This document shows, piece by piece, positions 46,805 to 55,580 of a stretch of 64,000 nt of DNA. The number at the start of each line of letters is the position of its first letter. The stretch's first letter is position 1. Origin of the DNA: Herbidospora daliensis (GTDB lineage Bacteria > Actinomycetota > Actinomycetes > Streptosporangiales > Streptosporangiaceae); assembly GCF_001570585.1 (NCBI RefSeq), contig NZ_BBXF01000002.1, positions 1,624,077 to 1,688,076 of the forward strand, given 5' to 3'. The notes beneath the pieces are model-generated. The model saw nothing but the letters and a program-made list of their open reading frames with translations, was not told the DNA's origin and searched no databases. The translations under genes and the position numbers were made by a program.

Positions 46805-47928
46805 GCAGCAGCTTCGTCACTCCTGCCGAGGCCAGGGTCGACCTGTCGGCCATCCGCCACAACGCCGCCCTCCTCAAGGAGGCCGCCGGCGGGGCCGAGA
46901 TGATGGCGGCCGTCAAGGCCGACGCCTACGGCCACGGCCTGGTGCCGTGCGCGCAGGCGGCCCTTGAGGGCGGGGCGTCCGGGCTGGGGGTCGCCACGGT
47001 CCGCGAGGCCGTCGCGCTCAGAGACGCGGGCGTCACGGCGCCGGTGCTGGCCTGGCTGATCCCGCCGGGGGAGCCGCTCGACGAAGCCGTGGCCAAGGGC
47101 GTCGACCTCTCGGCCGGGGCGCCGTGGCTGATCGACGAGATCGCCGCCGCCGCGCGGCGGACCGGCCGGACGGTCAACGTCCACCTCAAGGTCGACACGG
47201 GCATCTCCCGGGGCGGCGCGACCGCCGAGGCGTGGCCCGACCTGGTCGACGCCGCCCTGAAGGCCCAGGCCGAGGGCGTGATCGTGGTCGACGGCGTCTG
47301 GTCCCACTTCGCCTGCGCCGACATCCCCGGCCATCCGTCGATCGACAAGCAGCTGGCCGCCTTCGACGAGGCGGCCGAGAGCCTGCCCGGCGTGCGGCGG
47401 CACATCTCCAACTCCGCCGCCATCGTCACGCTGCCGCGGGCCCGCTACGACCTGGTGAGACCGGGCATCGCCCTCTACGGCCTGAGCCCGATCCCCGAGC
47501 TGGGCGACTTCGGCCTGCGTCCCGCGATGACGCTCACCGCCCGCCTCGCCCTCGTCAAGAGGGTGCCGAAGGGCACGGGCGTCTCCTACGGCCACCTCTA
47601 CATCACCGACACCGACACGACGCTTGGCCTGGTTCCGCTCGGGTACGCGGACGGAATCATGCGAAACGCCACCAACCGTGCCGAAGTCCTCGTCAACGAC
47701 CAACGCTTCACCATCGCCGGCCGCGTCTGCATGGATCAGTTCAGCATCGACCTGGGGGACCACCCCGCCACCGAAGGGGACGAAGTTGTCCTTTTCGGTC
47801 CAGGCGATAGAAATGAACCCACATGTCAGGAATGGGCTGATTCCCTCGGCACGATCACTCATGAGATCGTGACCAGGATCGGCACCCGGGTGCCACGTGT
47901 GCACGTGCGGCAAGGAGATCGGGAATGA
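46801..47928 (+). CDS. alr: Alanine racemase
   Basis: Makes D-alanine for peptidoglycan. 375 residues from ATG 46801, overlapping the nnr stop. The PLP lysine lies in AAVKADAYGHG (Lys39), and the catalytic tyrosine in GVSYGHLY (about 261-268). The C-terminal RVCMDQFSIDLGD region lies near the active-site entrance. Fold type III domain then beta domain, full length. Followed by a 4-base overlap with the hydrolase gene. Confidence 0.96.
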   Translation: MSSSFVTPAEARVDLSAIRHNAALLKEAAGGAEMMAAVKADAYGHGLVPCAQAALEGGASGLGVATVREAVALRDAGVTAPVLAWLIPPGEPLDEAVAKGVDLSAGAPWLIDEIAAAARRTGRTVNVHLKVDTGISRGGATAEAWPDLVDAALKAQAEGVIVVDGVWSHFACADIPGHPSIDKQLAAFDEAAESLPGVRRHISNSAAIVTLPRARYDLVRPGIALYGLSPIPELGDFGLRPAMTLTARLALVKRVPKGTGVSYGHLYITDTDTTLGLVPLGYADGIMRNATNRAEVLVNDQRFTIAGRVCMDQFSIDLGDHPATEGDEVVLFGPGDRNEPTCQEWADSLGTITHEIVTRIGTRVPRVHVRQGDRE

Positions 47929-48977
47929 CAGTACGGCGCACAGCCGGCATCGCGGGGATCGTGGTCGGCGCGGCCTCCGCGGGTGTGGCGGTGGCCGCCC
48001 TGGCCAAGCGCTACGCCGTGGGCCGCATCCGGTTGCGGCCCGACCTGGAGGCCAGCGAACCCTTCGGTGAACTCCACGGCACCACCGCCCAGGTCGTCAC
48101 CTCCGACAACCTCACCCTCGCCGCCGAGGTCGACGGGCCGCCCGACGCCCCCCTCACCATCGTGCTCTGCCACGGCTACTGCCTGACCTCCGACTCCTGG
48201 CACTACCAGTGGCGGCTGCTGCGCGAGAAGTACCGCGTCGTCGTCTGGGACCAGCGCTGCCACGGCCGGTCGGAGCGGGCGCTCGACGTCGACCAGTCGA
48301 TCGACCGGCTGGGCGAGGACCTCGCCCAGGTGATCGACGACCTGGTGCCGGGGCCGTGCGTGCTGGTCGGCCACTCGATGGGCGGCATGACGATCATGGC
48401 GCTGGCCGACCGCCGGCCCGAGCTGTTCGGTGACAAGATCAAGGGGGTCGCGCTCATCTCGACCTCCGCGGGCAAACTGGCCGAGCTCAGCCTCGGCATG
48501 CCCGCCCTGGTGGCGAAGCTGGTCCACAAGGCCACGCCCACCGCCGTCGCCGTGATGAAGAAGAAGGCGGCGCTGGTCGACCGGGGGCGGCAGGCCGGGA
48601 ACGACATCTCGTTCCTGCTGCTGCGCCACCTCGGGTTCGGCGACTCCGGCCGGGTCAGCCCGACCCTGGTCGACTTCGCCGAGTCGATGATCCGGGCCAC
48701 GCCCGCCGACGTGATCGCCGGTTTCTACCCGGCGCTCATGTCACATGACAAGCTGAAGGCGCTCGACGTGCTGAACAAGGTGCCCACGTCGATCATCGTC
48801 GGCGACCGCGACTGGCTGACCCCGCCCGAGCACAGCAGGGCGATCGCGGCGGCCGTGCCGACGGCGACGCTGACCATGGTGACCGACAGTTCCCACCTGG
48901 TGCAGCTCGAGTGTCCGGGAATCGTGAACGATGCCCTGATCGACCTGATCGAACGGGCGGAACGGGGGGACAGGTGA
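47925..48977 (+). CDS. Alpha/beta hydrolase, membrane-anchored
   Basis: 350 residues from ATG 47925. An N-terminal hydrophobic segment (about 8-27) may anchor it. The hydrolase core has LCHGYCLTSDSW (oxyanion region), the nucleophile elbow VGHSMGGM (Ser about 150), a WDQRCHGRS loop, and candidate acid and His residues in VGDRDWLTPP and DSSHLVQLE. A lipase, esterase or peroxidase-like family member of unknown substrate. It is conserved between alr and tsaE in many actinobacteria. Confidence 0.88.
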   Translation: MTVRRTAGIAGIVVGAASAGVAVAALAKRYAVGRIRLRPDLEASEPFGELHGTTAQVVTSDNLTLAAEVDGPPDAPLTIVLCHGYCLTSDSWHYQWRLLREKYRVVVWDQRCHGRSERALDVDQSIDRLGEDLAQVIDDLVPGPCVLVGHSMGGMTIMALADRRPELFGDKIKGVALISTSAGKLAELSLGMPALVAKLVHKATPTAVAVMKKKAALVDRGRQAGNDISFLLLRHLGFGDSGRVSPTLVDFAESMIRATPADVIAGFYPALMSHDKLKALDVLNKVPTSIIVGDRDWLTPPEHSRAIAAAVPTATLTMVTDSSHLVQLECPGIVNDALIDLIERAERGDR

Positions 48978-49432
48978 AGGAGCCTGCGGCCACGGCCGAG
49001 GACATGCGCGCACTCGGCGTGAAGATCGCCGGGCTGCTGCGGGCGGGTGATCTGGTCGTGCTGACCGGCCCGCTGGGAGCCGGGAAGACGACTCTCACCC
49101 AGGGGATAGGCGAGGGCCTGAAGGTACGCGGCCCGATCACCTCCCCGACCTTCGTGATCGCCCGGGTGCATCCGTCGTTGTCCGGGGGCCCGGCCCTCGT
49201 CCACGCCGACGCCTACCGCCTGGGCGGCGCGCTGGAGGTCGACGACCTCGACCTCGACGCCTCGCTGGCCGACTCGGTCACCGTGGTCGAGTGGGGCGAG
49301 GGCCTCGTCGAGGGTCTGTCGGACGAGCGGCTCGAGATCGTGATTGACCGAGACGACACCGATGAGAGTAGGTATGTCCTGCTTCGGGGTGTTGGTCGTC
49401 GTTGGTCCGAAATTCCCGCAGGGTCGATCTAG
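48974..49432 (+). CDS. tsaE: tRNA t6A biosynthesis ATPase TsaE
   Basis: 152 residues from GTG 48974, overlapping the hydrolase stop. Walker A LTGPLGAGKTTLTQGIGEG (about 30-48), then TSPTFVIARVH and VEWGEGL. Works with TsaB and TsaD to make threonylcarbamoyl-adenosine at tRNA position 37. TsaB, RimI and TsaD are encoded 1.3 kb downstream, separated from tsaE by the sortase pair. Confidence 0.94.
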   Translation: MKEPAATAEDMRALGVKIAGLLRAGDLVVLTGPLGAGKTTLTQGIGEGLKVRGPITSPTFVIARVHPSLSGGPALVHADAYRLGGALEVDDLDLDASLADSVTVVEWGEGLVEGLSDERLEIVIDRDDTDESRYVLLRGVGRRWSEIPAGSI

Positions 49433-49549
49433 TACGGTCTCGCTTGGAGCCTTCCACACCGCCGCCGATTCGTTAGAAAATGAAGATCTTTACTAATGGA
49501 TTGGCCTAGATTTTCTGGGTAATGGTCGGCGGTGGGAGGGGTGGGGCCG

Positions 49550-50185
49550 ATGAACGCGTTATCGAAGGCCGCGTTGGCCGGGGTGGTGCTGCTCGGAGTC
49601 GCCGGCTGTTCCGCGGAGGCGGGCATCGTCCCGGAGGCGTCCATCACGGTGACACCGCCGGTGCCGACGGTCACCGCCAGCATCCCGCCGCGGCAGGAGG
49701 TGCGGGTCACCCTCACCCCCGACGAGATCCAGGGCGGGCAGTCCCGCAACATCCGCATCACCGCCTACTGTCCGCCCGCGCAGCCGGGCACCAGCTACCA
49801 GGCCAGCGCCCACTCCGACGCCTTCACCGGCATCGTGAGCCTGCTGGCCCCCGCGGCCGAGACGCCCGCGCCCTCCCCGGCCCCCGCGCCCCGGCTGACC
49901 GGCGTGGCCGTGCTCAGGGCCAGCGCGAAGGCCGGCGGCTACCGCGTCGAGGTGCGCTGCTCGGCCACCAACGACATCGGCAACGCCCGCCTGCAGGTGC
50001 TCCGCAGCGGCACCACCGCCGACGAGACCCGCTTCCCGACCAAGGCGCCCGGCGCCGGGGGCGGCGGCACGGCCGCCGGCGGCCCGTCCGACGACTCGGG
50101 CATCCCGGTCACTCCGTTCGCCGTGGGGCTGCTGGCCGCGGCCGGTCTCGGCATCGCGGTGGCCCGCAGGCGCGCCCGGGGCTGA
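49550..50185 (+). CDS. Lipoprotein with degenerate sortase-type C-terminus
   Basis: 211 residues from ATG 49550, preceded by GGGAGGGG; an upstream GTG would add six residues. The lipobox is VAGC with Cys20. The mature domain (about 48-155) holds two cysteines (YCPPAQ, RCSATN) and an Ig-like pattern of alternating hydrophobic strands. The C-terminus has a Gly/Ala linker, IPVTP (185-189), one membrane segment (190-205), and an RRRAR end, which is the layout of a cell-wall sorting signal with a non-canonical motif. The sortase gene begins four bases after the stop. The AT-rich stretch 49470-49525 ahead of it may hold its promoter; no clean hexamer pair was found. Confidence 0.8.
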   Translation: MNALSKAALAGVVLLGVAGCSAEAGIVPEASITVTPPVPTVTASIPPRQEVRVTLTPDEIQGGQSRNIRITAYCPPAQPGTSYQASAHSDAFTGIVSLLAPAAETPAPSPAPAPRLTGVAVLRASAKAGGYRVEVRCSATNDIGNARLQVLRSGTTADETRFPTKAPGAGGGGTAAGGPSDDSGIPVTPFAVGLLAAAGLGIAVARRRARG

Positions 50186-50189
50186 CGCT

Positions 50190-50729
50190 TTGGCCGTCTC
50201 CACCCGGATGGTCGTCGCGGCGATCGTCTCGGGGTTCGTCCTGTTCGCGATGACCAAGCCCGACACGGCCGAGGTCGAGGGCGCGCGCAGCAGCGCGGTG
50301 CCCGAACGCATCGACATCCCCGTGCTGCAGATGAAGGCGCCGCTGATCAAGCTCGGCCTCACCGGAAGCGGCGAGGTCGAGCTGCCGCCGTACGAGAAAC
50401 CGAAGATCGCCGGGTGGTACGAGGGCAGCTCCGTCCCCGGCGACAAGGGCGCGGCGGTGATCATCGGCCACGTCGACACCAAGACCGCGCCCGCCGTCTT
50501 CTACCGGCTGCGGGAGCTGAAGAAGGGCGCGGCCGTCAAGGTCGTCAGGTCAGACGGCAAGACCGTGGCCTACAAGGTCGACGCGATCGAGCAGATCCCC
50601 AAGGAGTCCTTCCCCGCCGAGAAGGTCTACCTCGGCGAGGGCCTGCGCCTGATCACCTGCGGGGGCCAGTTCGACTGGGACGCCCACGAGTACAAGGACA
50701 ACGTCATCGTGTACGCATCCCGCGCCTGA
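50190..50729 (+). CDS. Class F-like sortase
   Basis: 179 residues with TTG at 50190 after GGGG; ATG at 50208 is an alternative without a ribosome site. N-terminal membrane anchor (about 7-23), then the sortase beta-barrel. Catalytic His94 in IIGHVDT and Cys157 in LITCGG are present. The position 12 residues after the Cys, where class F sortases have the catalytic Arg in an HYRDN-like motif, reads HEYKDN, so it is Lys169 here. The preceding lipoprotein is the likely substrate or partner. Confidence 0.88.
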   Translation: MAVSTRMVVAAIVSGFVLFAMTKPDTAEVEGARSSAVPERIDIPVLQMKAPLIKLGLTGSGEVELPPYEKPKIAGWYEGSSVPGDKGAAVIIGHVDTKTAPAVFYRLRELKKGAAVKVVRSDGKTVAYKVDAIEQIPKESFPAEKVYLGEGLRLITCGGQFDWDAHEYKDNVIVYASRA

Positions 50730-50754
50730 CCACACGCCCTGTAGGGCTAGGCTT
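50727..50754 (+). promoter_or_regulatory. Promoter of tsaB-rimI-tsaD (leaderless)
   Basis: CTGACC (50727-50732), a 16-base spacer, TAGGCT (50749-50754), then seven bases to the GTG at 50762. Supports a separate leaderless transcript for the t6A genes. Confidence 0.5.
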
Positions 50755-50761
50755 GCTTTTT

Positions 50762-51463
50762 GTGCTGGTCCTGGCCTTCGACACGGCGACCCCTGCCGTG
50801 ACCGCCGCGGTGCACGACGGAACACGCGTGCTGGCGGAATCCACCACCATCGACGCCCGGCGCCACGGGGAGTTGCTCGCGCCGGCGATCGAGACCGTCC
50901 TGCGTGAGGCGGGCGCGACCGTCCACGACGTCACCGCCGTCGTCGCCGGGGCGGGTCCCGGGCCCTACACCGGGCTGCGGGTCGGCCTGATCACGGCGCG
51001 GGCCCTGTCGACGACGCTCGGGGTGCCCGCCTACGGCATCTGCACCCTCGACGCCATCGCCTACGCCGCCGGCGTGCCGGGCCCGTTCACGGTGATCACC
51101 GACGCGCGCCGCAAGGAGCTGTTCTGGGCGACCTACGCCGACGGCTCCACCCGGCTCGACGGCCCCCGGGTCGACAAGCCCGCCGACGTGCCGGTGAACG
51201 GCGCGGTCGTGGGCGCCCGGCTCTACCTCGACGGCGTGACCGGTCCCGAACACCCGTCGGCCGGGTCGCTGGCGGCGCTGGCCGCCGTCGAACTGGCCCG
51301 GTTGTCGCCCGAGGAGCTCGCCGCGGCGGCCAAGCTGCCCGAGGGGCGCATCGACTCGGTCGAGGCGGCCCAGAACCGGGCGATCCTCGGCCCGCCGGCG
51401 CCGATCTACCTGCGGCGGCCCGACGCGCAGATCCCGGGGGCGCCCAAGAGGGTGACGGCGTGA
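50762..51463 (+). CDS. tsaB: tRNA t6A biosynthesis protein TsaB
   Basis: 233 residues from GTG 50762; the open frame extends upstream through the sortase gene, but MLVLAFDTATPAVTAAVHDG is the family start. ASKHA-fold protease-like protein that stabilises TsaD. GPGPYTGLRVGLITARALS (about 64-82) is the hallmark. Its stop overlaps the rimI GTG. Confidence 0.94.
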   Translation: MLVLAFDTATPAVTAAVHDGTRVLAESTTIDARRHGELLAPAIETVLREAGATVHDVTAVVAGAGPGPYTGLRVGLITARALSTTLGVPAYGICTLDAIAYAAGVPGPFTVITDARRKELFWATYADGSTRLDGPRVDKPADVPVNGAVVGARLYLDGVTGPEHPSAGSLAALAAVELARLSPEELAAAAKLPEGRIDSVEAAQNRAILGPPAPIYLRRPDAQIPGAPKRVTA

Positions 51464-51915
51464 GCGTGGTGACGCTGCGCGGCATGATGGTCGACGACCT
51501 GCCGGCCGTCATGGAGCTCGAACGCGCCACCTTCCCCGCCGACGCGTGGAGCGAGCGCATGATGCTCGGCGAGCTCGCCGACCAGCCGCGCACCCGCCAC
51601 TACATCGTGGCCGAGCGCGACGGCCGGATCGTCGGCTACGCCGGTCTGGCGGTGGCGGGCGACCAGGGCGACGTGCAGACCATCGCCGTGCTCGCCGAGC
51701 ACCGGCGCGCCGGGGTCGGCGCCCTGATGCTCAACGCCCTGCTCGACGAGGCCGGCCGCCGGGGGGCCTCCGCGGTCTTCCTCGAGGTCCGGGCCGACAA
51801 CGCGCCCGCCCAGGCCATGTACGAACGGTTCGGCTTCCAGCAGCTCGGCCTCCGGCGGGGCTACTACGACGACGGAACCGACGCGATCACGATGGTGAGG
51901 AAACTCGATGGCTGA
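51460..51915 (+). CDS. rimI: Ribosomal-protein-alanine N-acetyltransferase RimI
   Basis: 151 residues, GNAT fold. GTG start overlapping tsaB (GTGA). The acetyl-CoA loop is [12 protein letters not shown] (about 86-97); the C-terminal motif is [20 protein letters not shown]. In E. coli RimI acetylates S18. The gene is embedded between tsaB and tsaD and overlaps tsaD by eight bases, as in many actinobacteria. Confidence 0.9.
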   Translation: MSVVTLRGMMVDDLPAVMELERATFPADAWSERMMLGELADQPRTRHYIVAERDGRIVGYAGLAVAGDQGDVQTIAVLAEHRRAGVGALMLNALLDEAGRRGASAVFLEVRADNAPAQAMYERFGFQQLGLRRGYYDDGTDAITMVRKLDG

Positions 51916-52930
51916 CGAGCCGATCGTCCTGGGGATCGAGACGTCCTGCGATGAGACGGGCGTCGGCATCGTGCGGGGCCACACCCTGCTGGCCGACACG
52001 ATCGCCTCCAGCATGGACGAGCACGCCCGCTTCGGCGGCGTCGTGCCCGAGGTGGCCTCCCGCGCCCACCTCGACGCGATGGCCCCCACGGTCGAGAGCG
52101 CCCTGGCGAAGGCCGGGCTGAAGTTCTCCGACATCGACGCCATCGCCGTGACGGCGGGCCCCGGCCTGGCCGGCGCGCTGCTGGTCGGCGTCGCCGCCGC
52201 CAAGGCCTACTCGGTCGGTCTGGGCGTGCCCCTCTACGGGGTCAACCACCTGGCCGCCCACGTGGCCGTCGACCAGCTCGAACACGGCCCGCTGCCCGAG
52301 CCGTGCATGGCGCTGCTGGTCTCCGGCGGCCACTCGTCGCTGCTGCTGGTGCCCGACGTGACCCGAGAGGTGATCTCGCTCGGCTCGACCGTCGACGACG
52401 CCGCGGGCGAGGCGTTCGACAAGGTCGCGCGGGTGCTGGGCCTGCCGTTCCCCGGCGGCCCCTACATCGACCGGGCCGCCCGCGAGGGGCGCGGCGACGC
52501 GATTTCGTTCCCCCGGGGCAAGGTCGACGACGGAACGCTCGACTTCTCCTTCTCCGGCCTGAAGACGGCCGTGGCCCGCTACGTGGAGAAGCAGGGCGAC
52601 TCGGTGTCGGTGCCCGACGTGGCGGCCTCGTTCCAGGAGGCCGTGGTCGACGTGCTGACCCGCAAGGCGCTCCAGGCGTGCCGCGCCAACGGCGTGGAAG
52701 ACCTGCTGATCGGCGGCGGCGTGGCGGCCAACTCGCGGCTGCGGGCGCTGGCCCAGGAGCGGTGCGACGCGGCCGGGGTCCGGCTGCGGGTGCCCCGGCC
52801 GGGGCTGTGCACCGACAACGGGGCGATGGTGGCGGCGCTGGGGTCCAACCTGGTCGCGGCGGGGGCGGCGCCCTCGCTGCTCGACATCCCGGCCGACTCG
52901 TCGATGCCGATCACGACTGTGAGCGTCTGA
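51908..52930 (+). CDS. tsaD: tRNA t6A threonylcarbamoyltransferase TsaD
   Basis: 340 residues from ATG 51908. The catalytic subunit that moves threonylcarbamoyl to A37 of ANN-reading tRNAs. Metal-site HLAAH in [11 protein letters not shown] (about 113-117), [15 protein letters not shown] at the N-terminus, [13 protein letters not shown], and NGAMVAALG near the C-terminus with the last metal ligand region. Followed by a bidirectional terminator. Confidence 0.95.
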   Translation: MADEPIVLGIETSCDETGVGIVRGHTLLADTIASSMDEHARFGGVVPEVASRAHLDAMAPTVESALAKAGLKFSDIDAIAVTAGPGLAGALLVGVAAAKAYSVGLGVPLYGVNHLAAHVAVDQLEHGPLPEPCMALLVSGGHSSLLLVPDVTREVISLGSTVDDAAGEAFDKVARVLGLPFPGGPYIDRAAREGRGDAISFPRGKVDDGTLDFSFSGLKTAVARYVEKQGDSVSVPDVAASFQEAVVDVLTRKALQACRANGVEDLLIGGGVAANSRLRALAQERCDAAGVRLRVPRPGLCTDNGAMVAALGSNLVAAGAAPSLLDIPADSSMPITTVSV

Positions 52931-52942
52931 ACGTACGAACAC

Positions 52943-52974
52943 GAAAGGGCCGGGCGAAATCGCCCGGCCCTTTC
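52943..52974. terminator. Bidirectional terminator between tsaD and the coiled-coil gene
   Basis: GAAAGGGCCGGGCG (52943-52956), loop AAAT, CGCCCGGCCCTTTC (52961-52974): a perfect 14-bp stem with A- and T-rich ends. It fits termination in both directions between converging genes. Confidence 0.9.
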
Positions 52975-52987
52975 ATGTGTGCGGAGT

Positions 52988-54217
52988 TCAGTCCTTGGAG
53001 CCCCTGGTTGGCCGCAGGAGGGCCTCAGCCAGCGCCAGCATGGTTTCCTCCAGCGCCCCCAGCCTCCGGGTCAGGTCGGTGTGGGCGGGCTCCACCGTGG
53101 TCGACAGGGCCTCGCGGACCGCCTCGCGGTCGGGGCGGGTCTCGACCAGCGGGCCGATCTCGCCGACGAGGCGGTGGAGCTCGCCGATCTCCAGGGTCGC
53201 CGGGAGCTGGCCGAGCCGCTGGTTGATCGACTCGACGCGGTCGTCGACGCCGTCGAACCGCTCGCCGAGCTGCTCCTCCAGGGCCTCGACCTTGGACGCC
53301 AGGCGGCTCTCGGAGTCGCCCACACAGGCGCCCAGGCGCTCGTCGAGGGCGCTGACGGCGCGGTCGGTGCCGTCGAGCTTCTCGCCGTTCTCGGTGAGCT
53401 TGGCCTCGACGCCCGTCACGCGGGTGTCGATGTCGGCCAGGCACTCGTCGGCCGTCTCGATGCGGGCGTCGATGCGGTCGAGGCGGGCGGTCACCCCGGC
53501 GACCTGGCCCTCCAGGGCGTGGAACTGGGCCTTGGCGCCCGACTGGGCCTCGCTGATGGCGCTCAGGCGGGCGTTGCTGGCCGACTGCTGGCCCTCGACG
53601 CCGGAGATGCGGGTCGCGATCTGGTCGAGCGTCGCGGTCAGGCGGGTGACGACGTTGTCGAGGCCCGTGGTGAGCGACTCGGTGAAGTCGAGCTCCAGCC
53701 GGTCGAGGCGCTCGGTGAGGTCGGTGACGGCCTTGTCGATGCGGCTGAAGCGGGCCGCGGCCGCCTCCATGTTCGCTTGCATCTGGGTGAGGCGGTCGGT
53801 GATCGAGGCGAGCCGGGTGAGGGACTCGTCGACGTTCTCGCCCATGGTGCCGACGTCGGCCCACAGGCTGGGGAGTTCGCCGATGGGGGTGACCTTCTCG
53901 CCGACGACGTCGACGTGGTCACGGACCATCTCGATGTGCTGGGCGAGGCTTTCTGCCCAGGCGGGCGGGCGGCCCGTCAGGTCGTCGAGGCGGCCGCCGA
54001 CGGTCTCCATGGTCGCGCTGATGCCGCCGAGCTCGCGCTCGCGCACCTCGCGGAGCAGCCATTCCATGCCCTCCATGCGCTGGCGGATCTCGTCGAGCAC
54101 CGCCCCTTGGGTGCGCTGCTCGTAGACATGGTCCTGGGCCGCGCGGGCCAGCAGCTCGCGCATCCGGTCGGACACTGCGGCCTGACCGCCCGCTTGAAGG
54201 AGGGTGTGGTTTTCCAC
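52988..54217 (-). CDS. Long coiled-coil protein, unknown function
   Basis: 409 residues from GTG 54217, chosen because GGAG lies seven bases upstream; an earlier GTG at 54262 adds 15. Almost the whole chain from about residue 15 to 400 is heptad-patterned with repeated segments such as LTRLASITDRLTQMQ, LDRLELDFTE, LTATLDQIATRISGVE and LDRIDARIETADE. There is no signal peptide, no membrane segment and a single cysteine or very few. It resembles apolipoprotein-like or myosin-tail-like structural proteins by composition only. It may form cytoskeletal or polar scaffold filaments; that is inference. Confidence 0.75.
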   Translation of the reverse strand: MENHTLLQAGGQAAVSDRMRELLARAAQDHVYEQRTQGAVLDEIRQRMEGMEWLLREVRERELGGISATMETVGGRLDDLTGRPPAWAESLAQHIEMVRDHVDVVGEKVTPIGELPSLWADVGTMGENVDESLTRLASITDRLTQMQANMEAAAARFSRIDKAVTDLTERLDRLELDFTESLTTGLDNVVTRLTATLDQIATRISGVEGQQSASNARLSAISEAQSGAKAQFHALEGQVAGVTARLDRIDARIETADECLADIDTRVTGVEAKLTENGEKLDGTDRAVSALDERLGACVGDSESRLASKVEALEEQLGERFDGVDDRVESINQRLGQLPATLEIGELHRLVGEIGPLVETRPDREAVREALSTTVEPAHTDLTRRLGALEETMLALAEALLRPTRGSKD

Positions 54218-54344
54218 CGAAGGGCTCCGGATCAAGAGGAAGACGTGAACACGTAATGTCACCGAACGATAACCCTCGGCGCGGCCACTTTCCCGGGGAC
54301 AGGGAAAGATCGGGGTTCCCGATGGATTGCCCGAACTGGCGGCT

Positions 54345-55496
54345 TTACCTGCCCATTTCCGAGGCCAGCACGGCTACGGGACGGGTGCCCAGACGGGTCA
54401 GCAGGACCACCATGGACCCCTCTCCGGACAGTCGCAGATCGTGACGGAGCTTCTCGACGTCGACCGCCGATCCTCGCTTCTTGATCGTGACGACGCCCAC
54501 GTTCCGCTCCCGCAGCGCCGACCTGAGCCTCTTCAGCGAGAAGGGCATGACCTCCTCGACCAGATAGCCCGCCGCCCACGGGGTGGCCACGTGGGAGTCG
54601 GCGGTCAGGTAGGCGATCTGGGGGTCGATCAGGCGGCCGCCGACGATCTCGGCGACCTCGCCGACCAGATGGGCGCGGACCGCCGCCCCGTCGGGCTCGT
54701 AGAGGTAGCGGCCGATGGGGGCGACGTCGGCCTCGACGCCGCGCGCCGTCAGGGTCTCGCCGTACGGGAGCAGCGTCGCCCTGCGCCCCTCGGCGCCCGA
54801 CCAGAGGACCGCCTCCTTCACCTCGCCCCGGAACGAGACCCACTCGGCCTCCATGCCGGGCGGGATGTACTCGTAGGGGATGCCGGGGGCGACCTTCAGG
54901 CAGGCCCGCCGCGCCTTCGCGATCAGGCCGAGGACCACGTCCCAGGCGGGCGAGTAGGCGGCGGGGTCGAAGACGCGGCCCCGGGTGGTCCGGCGGGCGG
55001 GGTCGGCGAACAGCGCGTCGTAGGCCGACGGGTCGAGGGTGGTCGCGTCGGCCAGGCGGACGGTCGCCCGTACACCCAGAGCTCGGGCGTTCGCCGTCGC
55101 CACGGCGACGGTCAGGGGGTCGAGGTCGACCGCGTCGACCTCGCAGCCCGCGCGGGCCTGGGCGATCAGGTCGCCGCCGATGCCGCAGCAGGCGTCGGCG
55201 ACCGAGAGCCCGGCCAGCCGCTTCGCGCGGTGGGCGGCCACCTCGGGGCGGGTGGCCTGTTCGAGGCCGTGGGGGGTGAAATACATCACGTCGGCGTCGG
55301 GGCCGAACTTCGCCGCCGCCCTGCGGCGCAGGCCCGCCTGGGTGAGCGCGGCGGCGGCCAGGCCGGCGTCGAAGCGCCGGCGCAGCGTGGTCACCGCCGC
55401 TATCTGGGTCGCGCCCGAGGCCAGCACCGCGCCCGCCTCGTCGAGAGCCGTCTGGCCGTCGGGCGTGAGCAGGCGGGCGAAGCTCTCCGGATCCAC
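54345..55496 (-). CDS. Class I SAM-dependent methyltransferase with THUMP-like C-terminus
   Basis: 383 residues from GTG 55496. SAM motif I is VADACCGIGGDLIAQA (about 98-113), followed by VDAVDLDPLTVAVATANARA and the acceptor-type motif ALFADPARRTTRG (about 161-173). The C-terminal 100 residues carry VTIKKRGSAVDVEKLRHDLR, typical of the THUMP-like domain associated with this actinobacterial family. Nucleic-acid substrate is likely but unproven. TAGCGT lies six bases upstream of the start (leaderless pattern). Confidence 0.88.
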   Translation of the reverse strand: MDPESFARLLTPDGQTALDEAGAVLASGATQIAAVTTLRRRFDAGLAAAALTQAGLRRRAAAKFGPDADVMYFTPHGLEQATRPEVAAHRAKRLAGLSVADACCGIGGDLIAQARAGCEVDAVDLDPLTVAVATANARALGVRATVRLADATTLDPSAYDALFADPARRTTRGRVFDPAAYSPAWDVVLGLIAKARRACLKVAPGIPYEYIPPGMEAEWVSFRGEVKEAVLWSGAEGRRATLLPYGETLTARGVEADVAPIGRYLYEPDGAAVRAHLVGEVAEIVGGRLIDPQIAYLTADSHVATPWAAGYLVEEVMPFSLKRLRSALRERNVGVVTIKKRGSAVDVEKLRHDLRLSGEGSMVVLLTRLGTRPVAVLASEMGR

Positions 55497-55502
55497 ACGG
55501 AG

Positions 55503-55508
55503 ACGCTA
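55503..55508 (-). promoter_or_regulatory. -10 element of the methyltransferase gene (leaderless)
   Basis: TAGCGT on the minus strand, six bases before the GTG at 55496. No good -35. Confidence 0.35.
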
Positions 55509-55545
55509 GCGCCCGCAACCGGCTGACCGGCACGCCTCGATCGTG

Positions 55546-55574
55546 TTGACGGGCTCGGGGAAGGTGCATACTGT
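55546..55574 (+). promoter_or_regulatory. groES-groEL promoter
   Basis: TTGACG (55546-55551), a 17-base spacer, TACTGT (55569-55574). Predicted start near 55581, exactly where the CIRCE operator begins. Confidence 0.8.
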
Positions 55575-55580
55575 GTCGTG

